From: Haematococcus lacustris
Taxonomy: Eukaryota; Chlorophyta; Chlorophyceae; Chlamydomonadales; Haematococcaceae
Direction of reading: 5' to 3'
NCBI GenBank assembly: GCA_030144725.1
Contig: JASKMD010000021.1
Location: 1 to 64,000 of the forward strand
DNA: 64,000 nt
The notes under the pieces: model-generated
Databases searched by the model: none
What the model was told of the DNA's origin: nothing
Seen by the model: only the letters and a program-made list of their open reading frames with translations
Made by a program: the position numbers and the translations under genes
In this document: in pieces, positions 40,683 to 57,900 of the stretch
Position numbering within the stretch: the first letter of the stretch is position 1
Layout of the letters: each line of letters opens with the position of its first letter

Positions 40683-41302
40683 TCAACTTTTCTCATGAAC
40701 TTTTCTGCGAGGGCCCTCTTGCAGAGCTGCAGCTGGCACTTGTCCACGGTGTGCCGGATGAGGGAACTGCCGTTGGGCCTCATGCAACCTACGATTGAAA
40801 TCTGCCACAGCTTCACCCAAGACCTCATCCCTACGCAGCAAATCATCAGGATTCATGGGCTGCACACCTCGCATGACGCAGATGTTGTGCAGCAGGAAGC
40901 ACGCCATGATGACATACGGAGCAGTATCAACCTCTGTGCGCAAGCCGTGATGCAAGCACTGAAACCTGGCCTTCACCTGCCCAAAGGCCCTCTCAATCAC
41001 ATTGCGTGTGGATGCATGCTTCCTATTGTATGTGCGTTGGCCCTGATCACGTGCCTCTGTTGTCCTGATGGCTGGCAAGATGTACCTGCGTGGGGGGGTC
41101 CTTACGTACGGTCGTCTACAAAAAAGCCATTGACGATTGCTTATGCCGGCTGGCTTGCATCGGATGCCTGCTTGCTTGCTTACCGGCGACCAAGGAGGGC
41201 AAAGGCCCGCGTGTTAGCCAGCAGGTTCTGGTAGAAGAATTCTCGAAGACGTTGGCTGTTATCACTACTTCCGCTATCACCGCTGCTGCTACTGCTATCC
41301 AT
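40683..41302 (-). pseudogene. PIF/Harbinger-type transposase remnant (DDE_Tnp_4 C-terminal part)
   Basis: A probable first exon (41,302-41,184) starts ATG and is Ser-rich, then has QRLREFFYQNLL, with a GTAAGC donor. A CGCAG acceptor near 41,090 opens the second part, phase-compatible, which reads YILPAIRTTEA.. then RTYNRKHASTRNVIERAFGQ..ARFQCL and VIMACFLLHNICV, ending TGA at 40,683. The IERAFG block with the following RF..L and LLHNI blocks is characteristic of the C-terminal third of Harbinger transposases, including the last catalytic acidic residue. The central part with the first two aspartates is absent, so this copy cannot be active. Its last codons lie in the 140-bp segment also present at 14,762-14,905. 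Confidence 0.78.
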
Positions 41303-41458
41303 GTTGCTGGGCAGCTCGTGTGTAGGTCAATGAAGGCGTTGGCGGCGGCTGGAAAGTGGACTTCCATGCATCTCTTTTCTCTTTTCTCTGTCCATTGGAA
41401 ACGCGTTTGAATTCATGCACATGGGCGATCTCTTTTCTCTTTTCTCCGTCCATTGGAA

Positions 41459-42435
41459 ACGCGCTGTTACTAGCGTAGTGAGCTGGTTGTGCACAAATGG
41501 AATGTCCGGCTGACACCCAACGCGATGCCTGCCGGGCGTGCAGGGCGCCTAGACGGGGTGAATGAAACATATCTCCATGCTCGCTTCCGCCGTATACACC
41601 AGTTGGGTCGGTGCACACTAAGGTATCACCGGGTTACACCCCCCCTCCTCCACTGTGTCCTCCACTGTGTTGCACCCGCTGCATCCACAGGAAAATGGCC
41701 ATGGAATGTTTGTTCTATACCCATTGGTGCATCTATTGAAACAAAACGCACGTTAAACAGCCCATGCCTCTATCAGTTTGACATCTTCAAAGTGACATCA
41801 TGTTCTCCAAGCAGAATCAGGGCTACGGGCCTGTGGGGTTGCAGTTGAGCTATGAAACTTTGCACGCAGGTGGATGGGATGTAGGGGAGTGTAACTCTCA
41901 GAGGAGCCGAGTCCTGATTCGGTCATGGTGTCACTTTGTCACGGCTAAGGGAGTTGGGGGTCACAGACAAAAGTGAGCTTTTGCCTTATCTGAGTATGAG
42001 CGTTTGTAAAACTGTCGTAGATGAGCTTAACCTAGTAAGTAGCATGCTGTATGTCAAAATGGTCGAGCTGTGGCATTGCCCTCCAGGTATGGGGAGGAGG
42101 TGGGCTCAGTGCCACATCGCTGCAACCGCTTTCCGATCCGACTGCTGCCGCCGACGCGCATGCCCATGTAGAGCAGCCTGAGCGACGCGGGCGGTCGCAG
42201 CGATGACTGCATGCTCCGCTACGGCTCAAATTTGAATCCCTAACTTTGACGCTTTGTTGCGCACGGCCTACTCGGTGTATGTTTATTCTGGATGGGTGAA
42301 AGGTAGCTGGCTGGGTTGGCTACATACTGAGCCAGCTAGCATTAATTTTGGCGCAGCGAGTGCAGAGTTACAGCCGTCCTACTACCAGGGGTCGGTTTAC
42401 TGACATTTTTTGAATGTTGGGGGCGCCTGATCGCC
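41459..42435 (-). mobile_element. dispersed element, ~0.97-kb copy 2
   Basis: Inverted full-length counterpart of 3,904-4,890, with scattered substitutions. It ends GGTCGGTTTACTGAC..TTTTTGAATGTTGG. It lies between the Harbinger remnant and the SET gene. TCCATTGGAAACGCG precedes it. No coding frame. Confidence 0.8.
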
Positions 42436-43016
42436 ACCCAAGTCCACGTGATCGCCACTTGCTGTCACCCTGGCGTTGACCTTTTCCGTCGCAGCCTACA
42501 GCTCATGCGATGCGAGCAAGCATTCAATGCCATGTGGCGTCCGTCTGGCGTCAAGTGCGGTCCAAGGCAACGGTGTGCGGCGACTGGCTGTACTTAAATG
42601 CAGCACCGCCACACTTCGTCGCGGGTGACATCCGGGTTTGTAGGTCAGGTACGTCAAATGCTGTAACCGTCCCTCGGCTAAGTCATGTCCAGCCGTCAGG
42701 CGACAAACCTCAGCCATGGTATCAGTGACAGGCAGTCAGGGTGAGGGTGAGGGTGAGTATGGCTGGGAGGATAGGGCAGGGAAGTGGGACCGCTCAACTT
42801 TATCACAAGCACAACTGTAAACACTTAGTAGGTTGGCTGCGTTGCTTTCCTCCCTAGGTACATATCTCCAATAGGTGGGGGATGCCTATCGACCTACTAG
42901 TGGGGTGGAATGAGAATTGGGTGCCAGGGGTGGGTGGAGGCATCTGGTTACCCCCGGCTGCTGCTTCTCAAGCTGGGCTGAGAGGCTAATGACAGGGCTG
43001 CTTGCATTATCACCCC
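42436..43016. other. upstream region of the SET-domain gene
   Basis: An open stretch at 42,490-42,720 and GTGAGGGTGAGGGTGAG near 42,735 are visible. I cannot link them to the SET reading frame. It may hold the promoter or a 5' exon. Confidence 0.4.
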
Positions 43017-45299
43017 ATGTGGCATTCTTTCACCCAGCGACCCATAGACACCCTGCAGCGGCCATGCGTGGCTGATGCCAGGGCAGTCCCACCCTCCCTT
43101 GGCTCCACTGCCCTTGCGCTGGCTGATGTCGCTGCTGCTGCTGCTGCTGCCAGCCGTTGCCAGCTGTGCTGCCGCCGGCTCTGCTGCTGTGGGCCAGGCC
43201 GAGGGCGTGGGCTGGAGGCCGGTGAGGCGGGCCTGCGACCCGGGGAGCTAGTGCTCGCAGTCCAGCCCCTGGCGCTGCTGCTGGGCCCACAGGACGAGGT
43301 GCCCCCTGCTGAGCTGCTGCTGCCTCAGCTGCGCAGCCTGCTGCCCAGCCAGGCAAGCTGCGCTGTGGGGCAGCAGCAGTGGGTCCACCAGGGCCAGCAG
43401 CACCTGCAGACGCAACCAGTACAGCAGCAACACCTTTACCAGCACCTTCACCAGCAGCAGCATCAGCAGCAAGGGCCTCACCAGCAGCAGCAGGAACAGC
43501 AGCAGCAGCAGCAGCAGCAGGGACAGCAGGCGCTGGACGAACAGCAGCAGGGCGAGGCACACAGCTTGGGGAGCATCGCTCGTCAGTGGTTACAGCTGTT
43601 GTATGCAGGAGACAATTGCAGCGGCACCCACGTCAGGCAGCCAGACCCTGACAGCAGCAGCGCCAGCCCCGCCGTACAAGGGCAGGGCGAGATGGCCGAG
43701 CTGGTCCAACTACAGCGGCTGCTGCACTGCCCTCTCCCCCGGCCTCCGCCGCCAGTCTCGCCCTCTACGGGACCCCGCACCAAAGGACGCGGGTCTGAGA
43801 CGGACAGCACCGGCATTGTGAGCGCGCCCGGTGCTGGAGAGGCGGATACCGACCTATACAAACGCCTGGACTGGGTGGTCGCGTTGAATGCGTTCGGGGA
43901 TGCGTACGAGGACCTGGCGCTAGCACGACTGCGCCAGTCGCATGTTACCAATACCCCACAGTCGAGTGACCACTCGACACTCACAAGTCACGAGAGACCA
44001 ACCGCTGCCAACGGCTGCACACGTTACGAAAGCGACAGCCGCGAGCGCGAGGATGACGCATCGTCTATGTCAAGTGTGACATCACACGTCGGCCTGTGGC
44101 CTCACTTTGCCTTGCTCAACCATGCGTGCGATTGCAACTGCGTTCATTACGTGACTGGCAGCTGCATGGTGGTCCGGGCGGTGAGGGATGTGGCCTCAGG
44201 GGAAGAGCTCACAGTCAGCTACTTAGGTAAGTGACCCTGACCCTGACCCTGACCCTGACCCTGACCCTGACCCTGACCCTGACCCTGACCCTGACCCTGA
44301 CCCTGACCCTGACCCTGACCCTGACCCTGACCCTGACCCTGACCCTGACCCTGACCCTGACCCTGACCCTGACCCTGACCCTGACCCTGACCTTGACCCT
44401 GACCCTGACCCTGACCCTGACCCTGGCCCTGACCCTGACCCTGACCCTGACCCTGACCCTGACCCTGACCCTGACCCTGACCCTGATCCTGACCCTGACC
44501 CTGGCCCTGGCCCTGGCCCTGACCCTGACCCTGACCCTGACCCTGACCCTGACCCTGACCCTGACCCCATTCGCTGGCTGTCACTGGCTGCGTAGGCCGG
44601 GAGGAATTCAGCCCGGCATCAATCAGGCAGCAGGTACTGGAGGAGAGGTAGGGACAAGGTGGGGAATGGGCGGTGATAGGGGTGGATGGCAGGCCCCACA
44701 GCTGTGAGCTGCAAGCTAACCTCCCTGTGTGCCTGTGGGCTGGGGCACTGTAGGCTTTGTCAGCCTTGTTGAGAAACACGGTTTGTGGACGGTGGCACTG
44801 CTGTTATGCTCGCGTGTGTTTGTGTTTGTCACTCCCTTAGGTTTGGGTTTCGCTGTTCGTGTCCCCGCTGCCTTCTTGAAGCCCAGCTGCCGCCCTCCCT
44901 TAGCTCCCTGCTTGAGGACATACACCGTGCCTGCAGCAGCACTCTGACGCAGCGCTTCACGCAGGCAGCGGAGGAGGGGGACGAGGCGGCCTTGGAAGAG
45001 GTAGGTTATAATGGCGGAGTAGGGAGGGGGAGGGGCACAGGGGGAGGGGCACAGGGGGAGGGGCACAGGGGGGAAGGCACATCAGCAGCCACTACTCCCC
45101 TATTGCTACCCCGCCAGCCCTTGATGAGCCGCTTGACGAGCGCAGGTGGGTTCCGTGCTGGTGGCCTGGTCCCACCGCCTGCACTCCGCCCTGCACGACT
45201 TCATGCAGCACCTGACTGCCAGCCAGTCAGGCAGCCAGGCCACCAGCCAAGCCACCAGCCAGCCAGACGAAGCCACAGCCAGGCAGCAGTCAGCAGATC

Positions 45300-45335
<36 letters not shown>

Positions 45336-46332
45336 CTGACTGCAACCCGGGCACCCAGTGCGTGACTCTAGGTGGTGGTGTTGGGGAGCCAGGGGGGGAG
45401 GGGGGGGGTCAGAGGCTGGCGGAGGTGGTGGCAGGGGTGGGGGGCCCTGGCCCCGCTCTGCTCCGCCTGTATGCCAGTGTGTACAGCTTCCTGGAGCTGC
45501 TGCAGCAACATGCCCAGCTGAAGGCCTACTGGGAGCAGGGGGGCGGTGAGGGGCAGGCGGTGGAGGAGGAGGGGGAGGAGGAGGGGGGAGGGGGGCAGGG
45601 ACGGGCGAAAGGGACCTCCCCAGGGGCAGTGGTGTACATCACCGGTGGTGAGCGCAGGGGCGGGGGTGGTGGCGGTGGCAAGGAAGAAGCGCGGCTAAGC
45701 AGCATCGCTAGCTTGCAGCTGTGTGCGGATGTGGTGCATGAGGTCAGCAGGGGGTCGGAGCTGGACGTCTTCCTGGTAAGTCCCTGACCCCTTCCCCTCC
45801 CCCGCCCCCGCCCCTGTCCTCGCCCCCGCCCTCTGCCAGTGTCCCGCCCCTTCCACAGCCCGTCCTCTGCCCTGTCCTCCTCCAATGCTTGCTCTATGAG
45901 CCTGTCGCGGGCTGGTGTGTTCGCAAGCGGGTGGCCGCGCAGACTGCTGATCACACGTGAGGCAACCAGCCCGGTGGTGCCTTGTGCTGGCTTCCAAACA
46001 GTCGACGCGCTTGGTGGAGCTGGCGTCGCAAAGTGAAGGTAGCCTGCAGAGCCCGGACCCAGACGCCGTCGCAGTGGCGGGGGACGCGTGCGAGGAGGCG
46101 CTGCTTGCACGATACGGACCCGTTAGTCCGCAGGTAGGGCCGCGGCTGCGGCTGATGCGATAGCGTGTGCCGTTTCGCTCTTCCCTGCTTTCCTTGCAAA
46201 GTCGTCTCAACGCACCGGCCAGGCACCTCAAGCCCCAACCTGCTTCGCCTTGCACCTGCCAACCGCCTCCCGCAGATGAAGGTCCGGCTAGCTCAACTGA
46301 ACGCGCAGTGCGCCGCGGATTACATTTTGTGA
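43017..46332 (+). CDS. SMYD-like SET-domain protein lysine methyltransferase
   Basis: Six exons with consistent phases: 43,017-44,226, 44,596-44,647, 44,841-45,000, 45,146-45,775, 46,002-46,133 and 46,276-46,332 (stop TGA), about 746 residues. SET blocks appear in order: GRGLEAGEAGLRPGELVLAV (near residue 60), LNAFGD, then LLNHACDCNC (the NHxC cofactor motif), GEELTVSYLG, and the post-SET cysteines FGFRCSCPRC formed across a splice junction. The SET domain is split by a long insertion containing a Gln-rich CAG-repeat stretch, as in SMYD-type enzymes. Such enzymes move methyl groups from S-adenosylmethionine to lysines of histones or other proteins. A CCRRLCCC cluster near residue 50 is not a clear MYND finger. 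The C-terminal half holds a Ser run, Gly/Glu-rich low complexity and helical segments. The first ATG is chosen because the frame is open from there; a 5' exon is possible. Confidence 0.85.
43480..43530 (+). repeat. CAG trinucleotide run in the SET gene
   Basis: CAGCAGCAG runs encode poly-Gln inside exon 1; a second run (45,303-45,335) encodes poly-Ser in exon 4. Confidence 0.85.
44231..44570 (+). repeat. (CCCTGA)n hexamer array in intron 1 of the SET gene
   Basis: About 55 nearly perfect hexamers, with a few CCCTGG variants, begin four bases after the GT of the donor GTAAGTGACCCTGA and fill most of the intron. It is not a telomere repeat (no TTTAGGG-type unit). Confidence 0.95.
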
Positions 46333-46633
46333 CGAACGTAGACAACTGCAACTGTCAAGGGAGAGCGCGGGATCTGTCCACAGTGAGCAGCGCTGGACTG
46401 GCCTAGTGTGATGCGCCCTGGCTACAAACAACAACAGTAACAGCGGTAGCAGGTCGGACTTGGCAAATTTGGAACACTTTGCCCCGCTGCACTCCCCTTT
46501 GTTGGCTGTTACCAAGGTAGGCTGGCTTTTGCCAAGGCACCCGCTCACCCGCCAAGCATCGGCTGTAAACGAAGCATCGGGCTCAGGCTTTGGTTGTTCA
46601 AGGCTGCGCTGTCGACCTGGCGGGCGTCGCTGC

Positions 46634-47963
46634 TCAGCTCTTGCCTCGCTTGCTGCGCAGCAACTTCGCGCGCTTCGTAGGGTCTCTCAATGGCTGGTCC
46701 CGCACCCTGCACACGCAACCGCCACAACGAACACCTCACAACTGCAACCTCTGGGCGGTATTTCATTGCAGGCCGGCTGTAATGCTGCCCCCCTCCTCCA
46801 GCCGCCGCGGCCCCCGCCCGACCCCTGCTGCGCGAACACTCACCGGTATATCCGCATCATCCAGTGCTGGCTGGTGAACACTTCTTCAAAGTGCGTGAGT
46901 TTGAAGTGCGTCTTGCCCACCACGTACTGCCGCACCCGGTCCAGCCCCCGCTGACCGGTGATCAGCTCCGACTGGTCAGCGAAGCTGCAAGGAGGGGGTG
47001 GGGCGAGTAAGTGTTGTCCACGCGCCTGCTTGTGTGAGAGGTGTGACTTGGTGATAGACATCAAGCATCACGGAGTGGTGGTGGTCAGGTAGAAAGATTG
47101 ACCGCTCTCGACCTCCAGCAGTGAGGCCAGGGGTGGGGGCTCCCCCTCCCCCTCCTCCTTCCTCCCCTCCTCCCCCTCCCCTAGCACAGCAGTATAGCTG
47201 ACCACCCACTCCAGGTATGACAGGCGGTACATGAGGCTGTTGAGCATGGCCTTGGGGGCGGAGGCATCTACACGATAGTCCTGGCCGTTCACCAGGTAGT
47301 CAGGCTCCTTGATGTCAGGGAACACCCCACCGCCTATGCGCACCTGCACCCAAGGGGCGGGGTGGGGGTGCGGCAGGGTGGGGGGTCAGCGGGATTGTGG
47401 GTGGCGGGGAGGGGCAGCGGGAGGGTGGGGGGGCGGCAGAACAGGCAGGCGAGTGGGCAGTAGTGGGTGAGGATGGAGGCAGGCATCAGGGCGGCTTTGA
47501 TGGCTGGGCAGGGATGTGGGGTTGCATTGTAGGCAGATGAGTCAGTTGGGGTCAGTTGGGGTCTGGGCTTGTAAAGGCCAGCTGGTGTTGGGAGGAGGGG
47601 TGGAGGGTGAGGGTGTGAGGGGCTGCTGCGGCGCACCATCCACAGGAACTTGTTGATGTCATCTGAGGGGTAGCCGATGTACCTGCACACGCTCACACGA
47701 CCAGGCAGCAGCAGACCACACCCCTCGCATGACGTTGCCACCTTTCTGCCCCTAAACACGGGCCTCGCGCTACTCGACACCCAAGCACCTTCACACAGCA
47801 CATGCACAGCACATGCCTGTGTGCCCCTGCCCTTGCGACCCTGGGTCTCCTGCCCCTCAGGCCCTACCCCTGAAGTCCCTGAGGCGTATGGCAGGCCCCT
47901 CACTCACCCGCCAAACACCACGAACACGTAATCCACATCCAGGCTGCGGTAGATCTTCCAGGC
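46634..47963 (-). CDS. STT3: oligosaccharyltransferase catalytic subunit STT3 (C-terminal part)
   Basis: STT3 transfers the oligosaccharide from dolichol to asparagine in the ER. Exons in gene order: 47,963-47,908 ([19 protein letters not shown]), 47,682-47,637 ([15 protein letters not shown]), 47,343-47,072 ([20 protein letters not shown].., [11 protein letters not shown]), 46,984-46,844 ([35 protein letters not shown]) and 46,706-46,634 (Lys/Arg-rich tail, TGA). Junction phases agree throughout. These blocks match the conserved luminal C-terminal domain of plant/algal STT3, and the basic tail is typical. A ~35-residue Glu/Gly-rich insert after LSYLEW is unusual and depends on the GTGATG donor chosen at 47,071. 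Upstream, DPNVFQ followed by a GTATAG donor (48,083) could be another exon but has no acceptor. The membrane part and the WWD motif are not in the window. Confidence 0.9.
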
Positions 47964-48112
47964 CTGCGGGCAGCAGGGCCCAGTGGGTAGGGGCAGTGGA
48001 CACAGCATCCCAGGGCATATGCCGTGGCTGATGTGTGTCCTAGCCTAAAGCCGCAAGCCGTGCGCTGTGCAGACATCTATACCTGGAACACATTGGGATC
48101 GGCAGCAGCAGA

Positions 48113-54402
<6,290 letters not shown>

Positions 54403-54902
54403 NNNNNNNNNNNNNNNNNNNNNNNNNNNNNNNNNNNNNNNNNNNNNNNNNNNNNNNNNNNNNNNNNNNNNNNNNNNNNNNNNNNNNNNNNNNNNNNNNN
54501 NNNNNNNNNNNNNNNNNNNNNNNNNNNNNNNNNNNNNNNNNNNNNNNNNNNNNNNNNNNNNNNNNNNNNNNNNNNNNNNNNNNNNNNNNNNNNNNNNNNN
54601 NNNNNNNNNNNNNNNNNNNNNNNNNNNNNNNNNNNNNNNNNNNNNNNNNNNNNNNNNNNNNNNNNNNNNNNNNNNNNNNNNNNNNNNNNNNNNNNNNNNN
54701 NNNNNNNNNNNNNNNNNNNNNNNNNNNNNNNNNNNNNNNNNNNNNNNNNNNNNNNNNNNNNNNNNNNNNNNNNNNNNNNNNNNNNNNNNNNNNNNNNNNN
54801 NNNNNNNNNNNNNNNNNNNNNNNNNNNNNNNNNNNNNNNNNNNNNNNNNNNNNNNNNNNNNNNNNNNNNNNNNNNNNNNNNNNNNNNNNNNNNNNNNNNN
54901 NN
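54403..54902. other. assembly gap (500 N)
   Basis: Exactly 500 Ns, which suggests a placeholder of unknown true length. The repeat enters it on the left and a different gene begins on the right. Confidence 1.
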
Positions 54903-57900
54903 TGGTGGTTGTGGCGCACGGGCTGGCCCAGATGCACGCCCTGCTCAGCCCCTGCCAGGCAGCTCAGGCAAGAGGGCTGCATGGGGGGAGGTGGGGTGCG
55001 GTCAACACCATGCAGGCATGCAGGGGTGTGTGGGGGGGTAGAAGGGGGGGGGTGAGGGAGGGGAGGAGGGAGGGCAGCACTGCCCAGCGTGGAAGTGGGA
55101 TGAAGGGGCGCAGAGCTGCAGAGCTCAGAGGAGGGTGGGAGGCAGTGTAGGGGAGGGCTGCGGGAGCCCTTGTGGACGGCAGGCTAGGTGAGGGATGGGT
55201 CAGGTGGTGCAGGGCGAGGTGGTGGGGAGGCGGTGGTGGGAGGCTGGCCGTGGACTTGACTTCTGGACTCGACTGCGGCAGGCAGGGCAGGCGGTGCGGC
55301 TAGGCTGGTGAGGCAGTGACAGGTGTGACCGGGGCGGGGGCGGGGCCAGCCTGGAGTGTGTGCTCCGTAGAGCTCCTGTGGGGTGGGCTGACGCATGAGG
55401 GGGTGATGGGGAGGGGGGTGTGACTGCCAGTGCAGGTGGCCGCCGCCCTCGCTGCCCCCGGCTCTGCCCTGCTGCCCCGTGACCTGGTCAGTGCCCTGGC
55501 CTCCCTGGCCAAGCTGAGGCAGCGCCCAGCGGCGGCATGGCTGGAGGTCCGCATTGCCCAGGTACCCAGGGTTCCAGGGGCTGGGCGGGTGGGGTGGGTG
55601 GGGGAGCAGGGGGAAGGGGGTGAGGGCTAAAGTGATAAAGGAGCATGGGGCTGGGAGCCAGGTGGAGATGCCCAGCCTTGGGCCACAACTGCAACAGCTG
55701 GCATTAATCAGTGAGCCATATGTACTGGCCCCGGTGGCTCAGACCTGTGTCAGACCTGGGCTGCTGCTGCACTGCTTGCGTGTGCAGCTGTCTCGCGGCC
55801 TGCCCCAGCTGGGGGCTGACGAGCTGTCCATGCTGCTGTATGCCTGCGCTAGACTGGGGTACTCGCTACCCCCATCTCTGGTTCTAGAGATCATACAGTG
55901 AGCCTTCCCCTCCCCTCCCCTCCCCTCCCCTCCCCTCCCCTCTCCCCTCCCCTCCCCTCCCCTCCCCTCCCCTCCCCTCCCCTCCCCGACCCGACCCGAC
56001 CCGACCCGACCCCGACCCGACCCGACCCGACCCGACCCGACCCGACCCGACCCGACCCGACCCGACCCGACCCGACCCGACCCGACCCGACCCGACCCGA
56101 CCCGACCCGACCCGACCCGACCCGACCCGACCCGACCCGACCCGACCCGACCCGACCCCACCCAGCCCCTGCTGGTATCGCTGTGTGCATGCAGGCGTCT
56201 GGGTTCCAGACTGAGTACCTGCTCAGTTTCACACCTGGTGCTGGTGCCCTGGTCGCTGAAGGAGCTGCAGAGTGAGCAGCCAGTGCCCCGCGTTTTCCTG
56301 GACTGCCTGGTGGAGGAGGCAGGGGAGCGTCAGAGTGACTTGCACCTGCACGAGCTCAGCACACTGCTGCATGGGTACGCTGCTGGCGTGGCTAGTGCCT
56401 GGGATGATGTGGTGCGCCGCATGGTCTGGGCAAGCCTAAGAGGGTGCAGGTGCTACAGGCTGTCTGCCTGGCTGTGGTCGTCCTTGCAGCCACTTTGGTT
56501 ACCTGTTGCTTGTGTCATCTCACTGCGTGGTCGTTTGCACATGTCATCCACCCTGCCTGCCTGCCTGAGTGCCTGAGTGACGGCCCTTATTCCCTGCCCT
56601 TTTCTGATCTCTTTACTTTCCTTCTCGTTCCTTCCTTGCTTTCGTGCCCGCGGTTAGGGAGAATGGTCGCAAAGGACCTATCCCCTTGCTGCCCTCCTGT
56701 CATGTGGCCAGTGAGTGGCCAGTGAGTGGGGTGCACCTGGCTGCCCCCACTCCTGGCCAAAGTGTGACCAACAGCCAGCCCTGGCAGACAACCAAGGTGT
56801 GACCAACAGCTTGTATAGCCCTTGGCCAAGGTGTGCCCGAGAAGAAACCTGGCATGGATGGCAAAGGGCCACAGCTTGCGGCCAGCACCTGCAGGCTGCA
56901 CCCCTCAGGGGCCTGAGCTGAAAGAAAGAACGAAAGAAAGACTGTGCCCTCGCTGTCGGGCGTGCATTAAGGGAGGAGGGTAGCCTCGGGGCGTGCCCTT
57001 GCTACCCTCCCATCAGGCCAGGGGCCTGAGCTGACACTTCTCCCCCTGGATACTACATCTCTCATAGGGCTTCACTTACTCACCTCAGCAGCGAGGTCGT
57101 ATCAAGCAGCGGGCAGGCGACAGCAGGCTTTCGTGGGTGGCTCTCGTGCTTGAAGCAACAGCTTGTGGCTCACCTGCAGGGGCTAGCCACAGGCAGCACC
57201 TATGGGTTTGTAGGCAGCGCTGTAGAGGATGCTGTTGAGAACAGGTGCAGCTTCAAGTAAGCTGCGCTTTGGCTCAGTGTGGCGGTAGAAGCAGGCCGCG
57301 GCGCCATCCTCGCCGTCACAGTCAATAAGGCCCACAGCATCTGCACTGCTGCCCCAGCCACACAGCCCCAGGCTGGGCTCTCACCACCCACCTCCCTTCA
57401 TGGCCCCCTCTGCCAGCATGGGCCACGTCAAACAGCAGCTGCTCAACCATGCAATGTGCACATGGGCAATTGGCCAAGCCAACGCAATCTATGTGTTGGT
57501 AAGGATGGCTGCATGCCTAAGGATGGCCGGCTGCCTGACTGGCCGGCTGGCTGTGCTGTGCTGTACTGGTCATGTGCAGGCTGTCAGGTCTAGACTACAA
57601 GTGTGAGGAGCCCGCCCTGCAGCACCTCATACACCGCCTGGTGCTGAAGCTCAAAGAAGGTGAGGGGCCGGGGTGATGATGGTGGGATGCCGCCGCTGCT
57701 GCCACCGCCGCTCCTGCCGCCGCCGCTGCTGCTGCTGCTGCTGCGGCGGCTGCGGCGGCGGTGGCACAGACAGATCAGCAGGACAGCTGCGCTACCCACC
57801 CAGCCCTACATGGAGCCGGCATTGATATCTGAATCAGCACCTCAGCACTGATGGGCTGGCCAGGCTGCTGGCAGGCGGACATAACTGAGCACAGCGCTTG

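Noticed and set aside
42490..42720. 5' exon of the SET gene
   Set aside because: The open stretch is short, has no matching splice phase to 43,017 and no SET- or MYND-like residues.
44231..44570. Interstitial telomere repeat
   Set aside because: The unit is CCCTGA, not a TTTAGGG or TTTTAGGG type, and it lies inside an intron.
48083..48112. Additional STT3 exon ending DPNVFQ
   Set aside because: The donor GTATAG and phase fit, but no AG acceptor exists upstream for more than 6 kb; kept as a possibility in the STT3 entry only.
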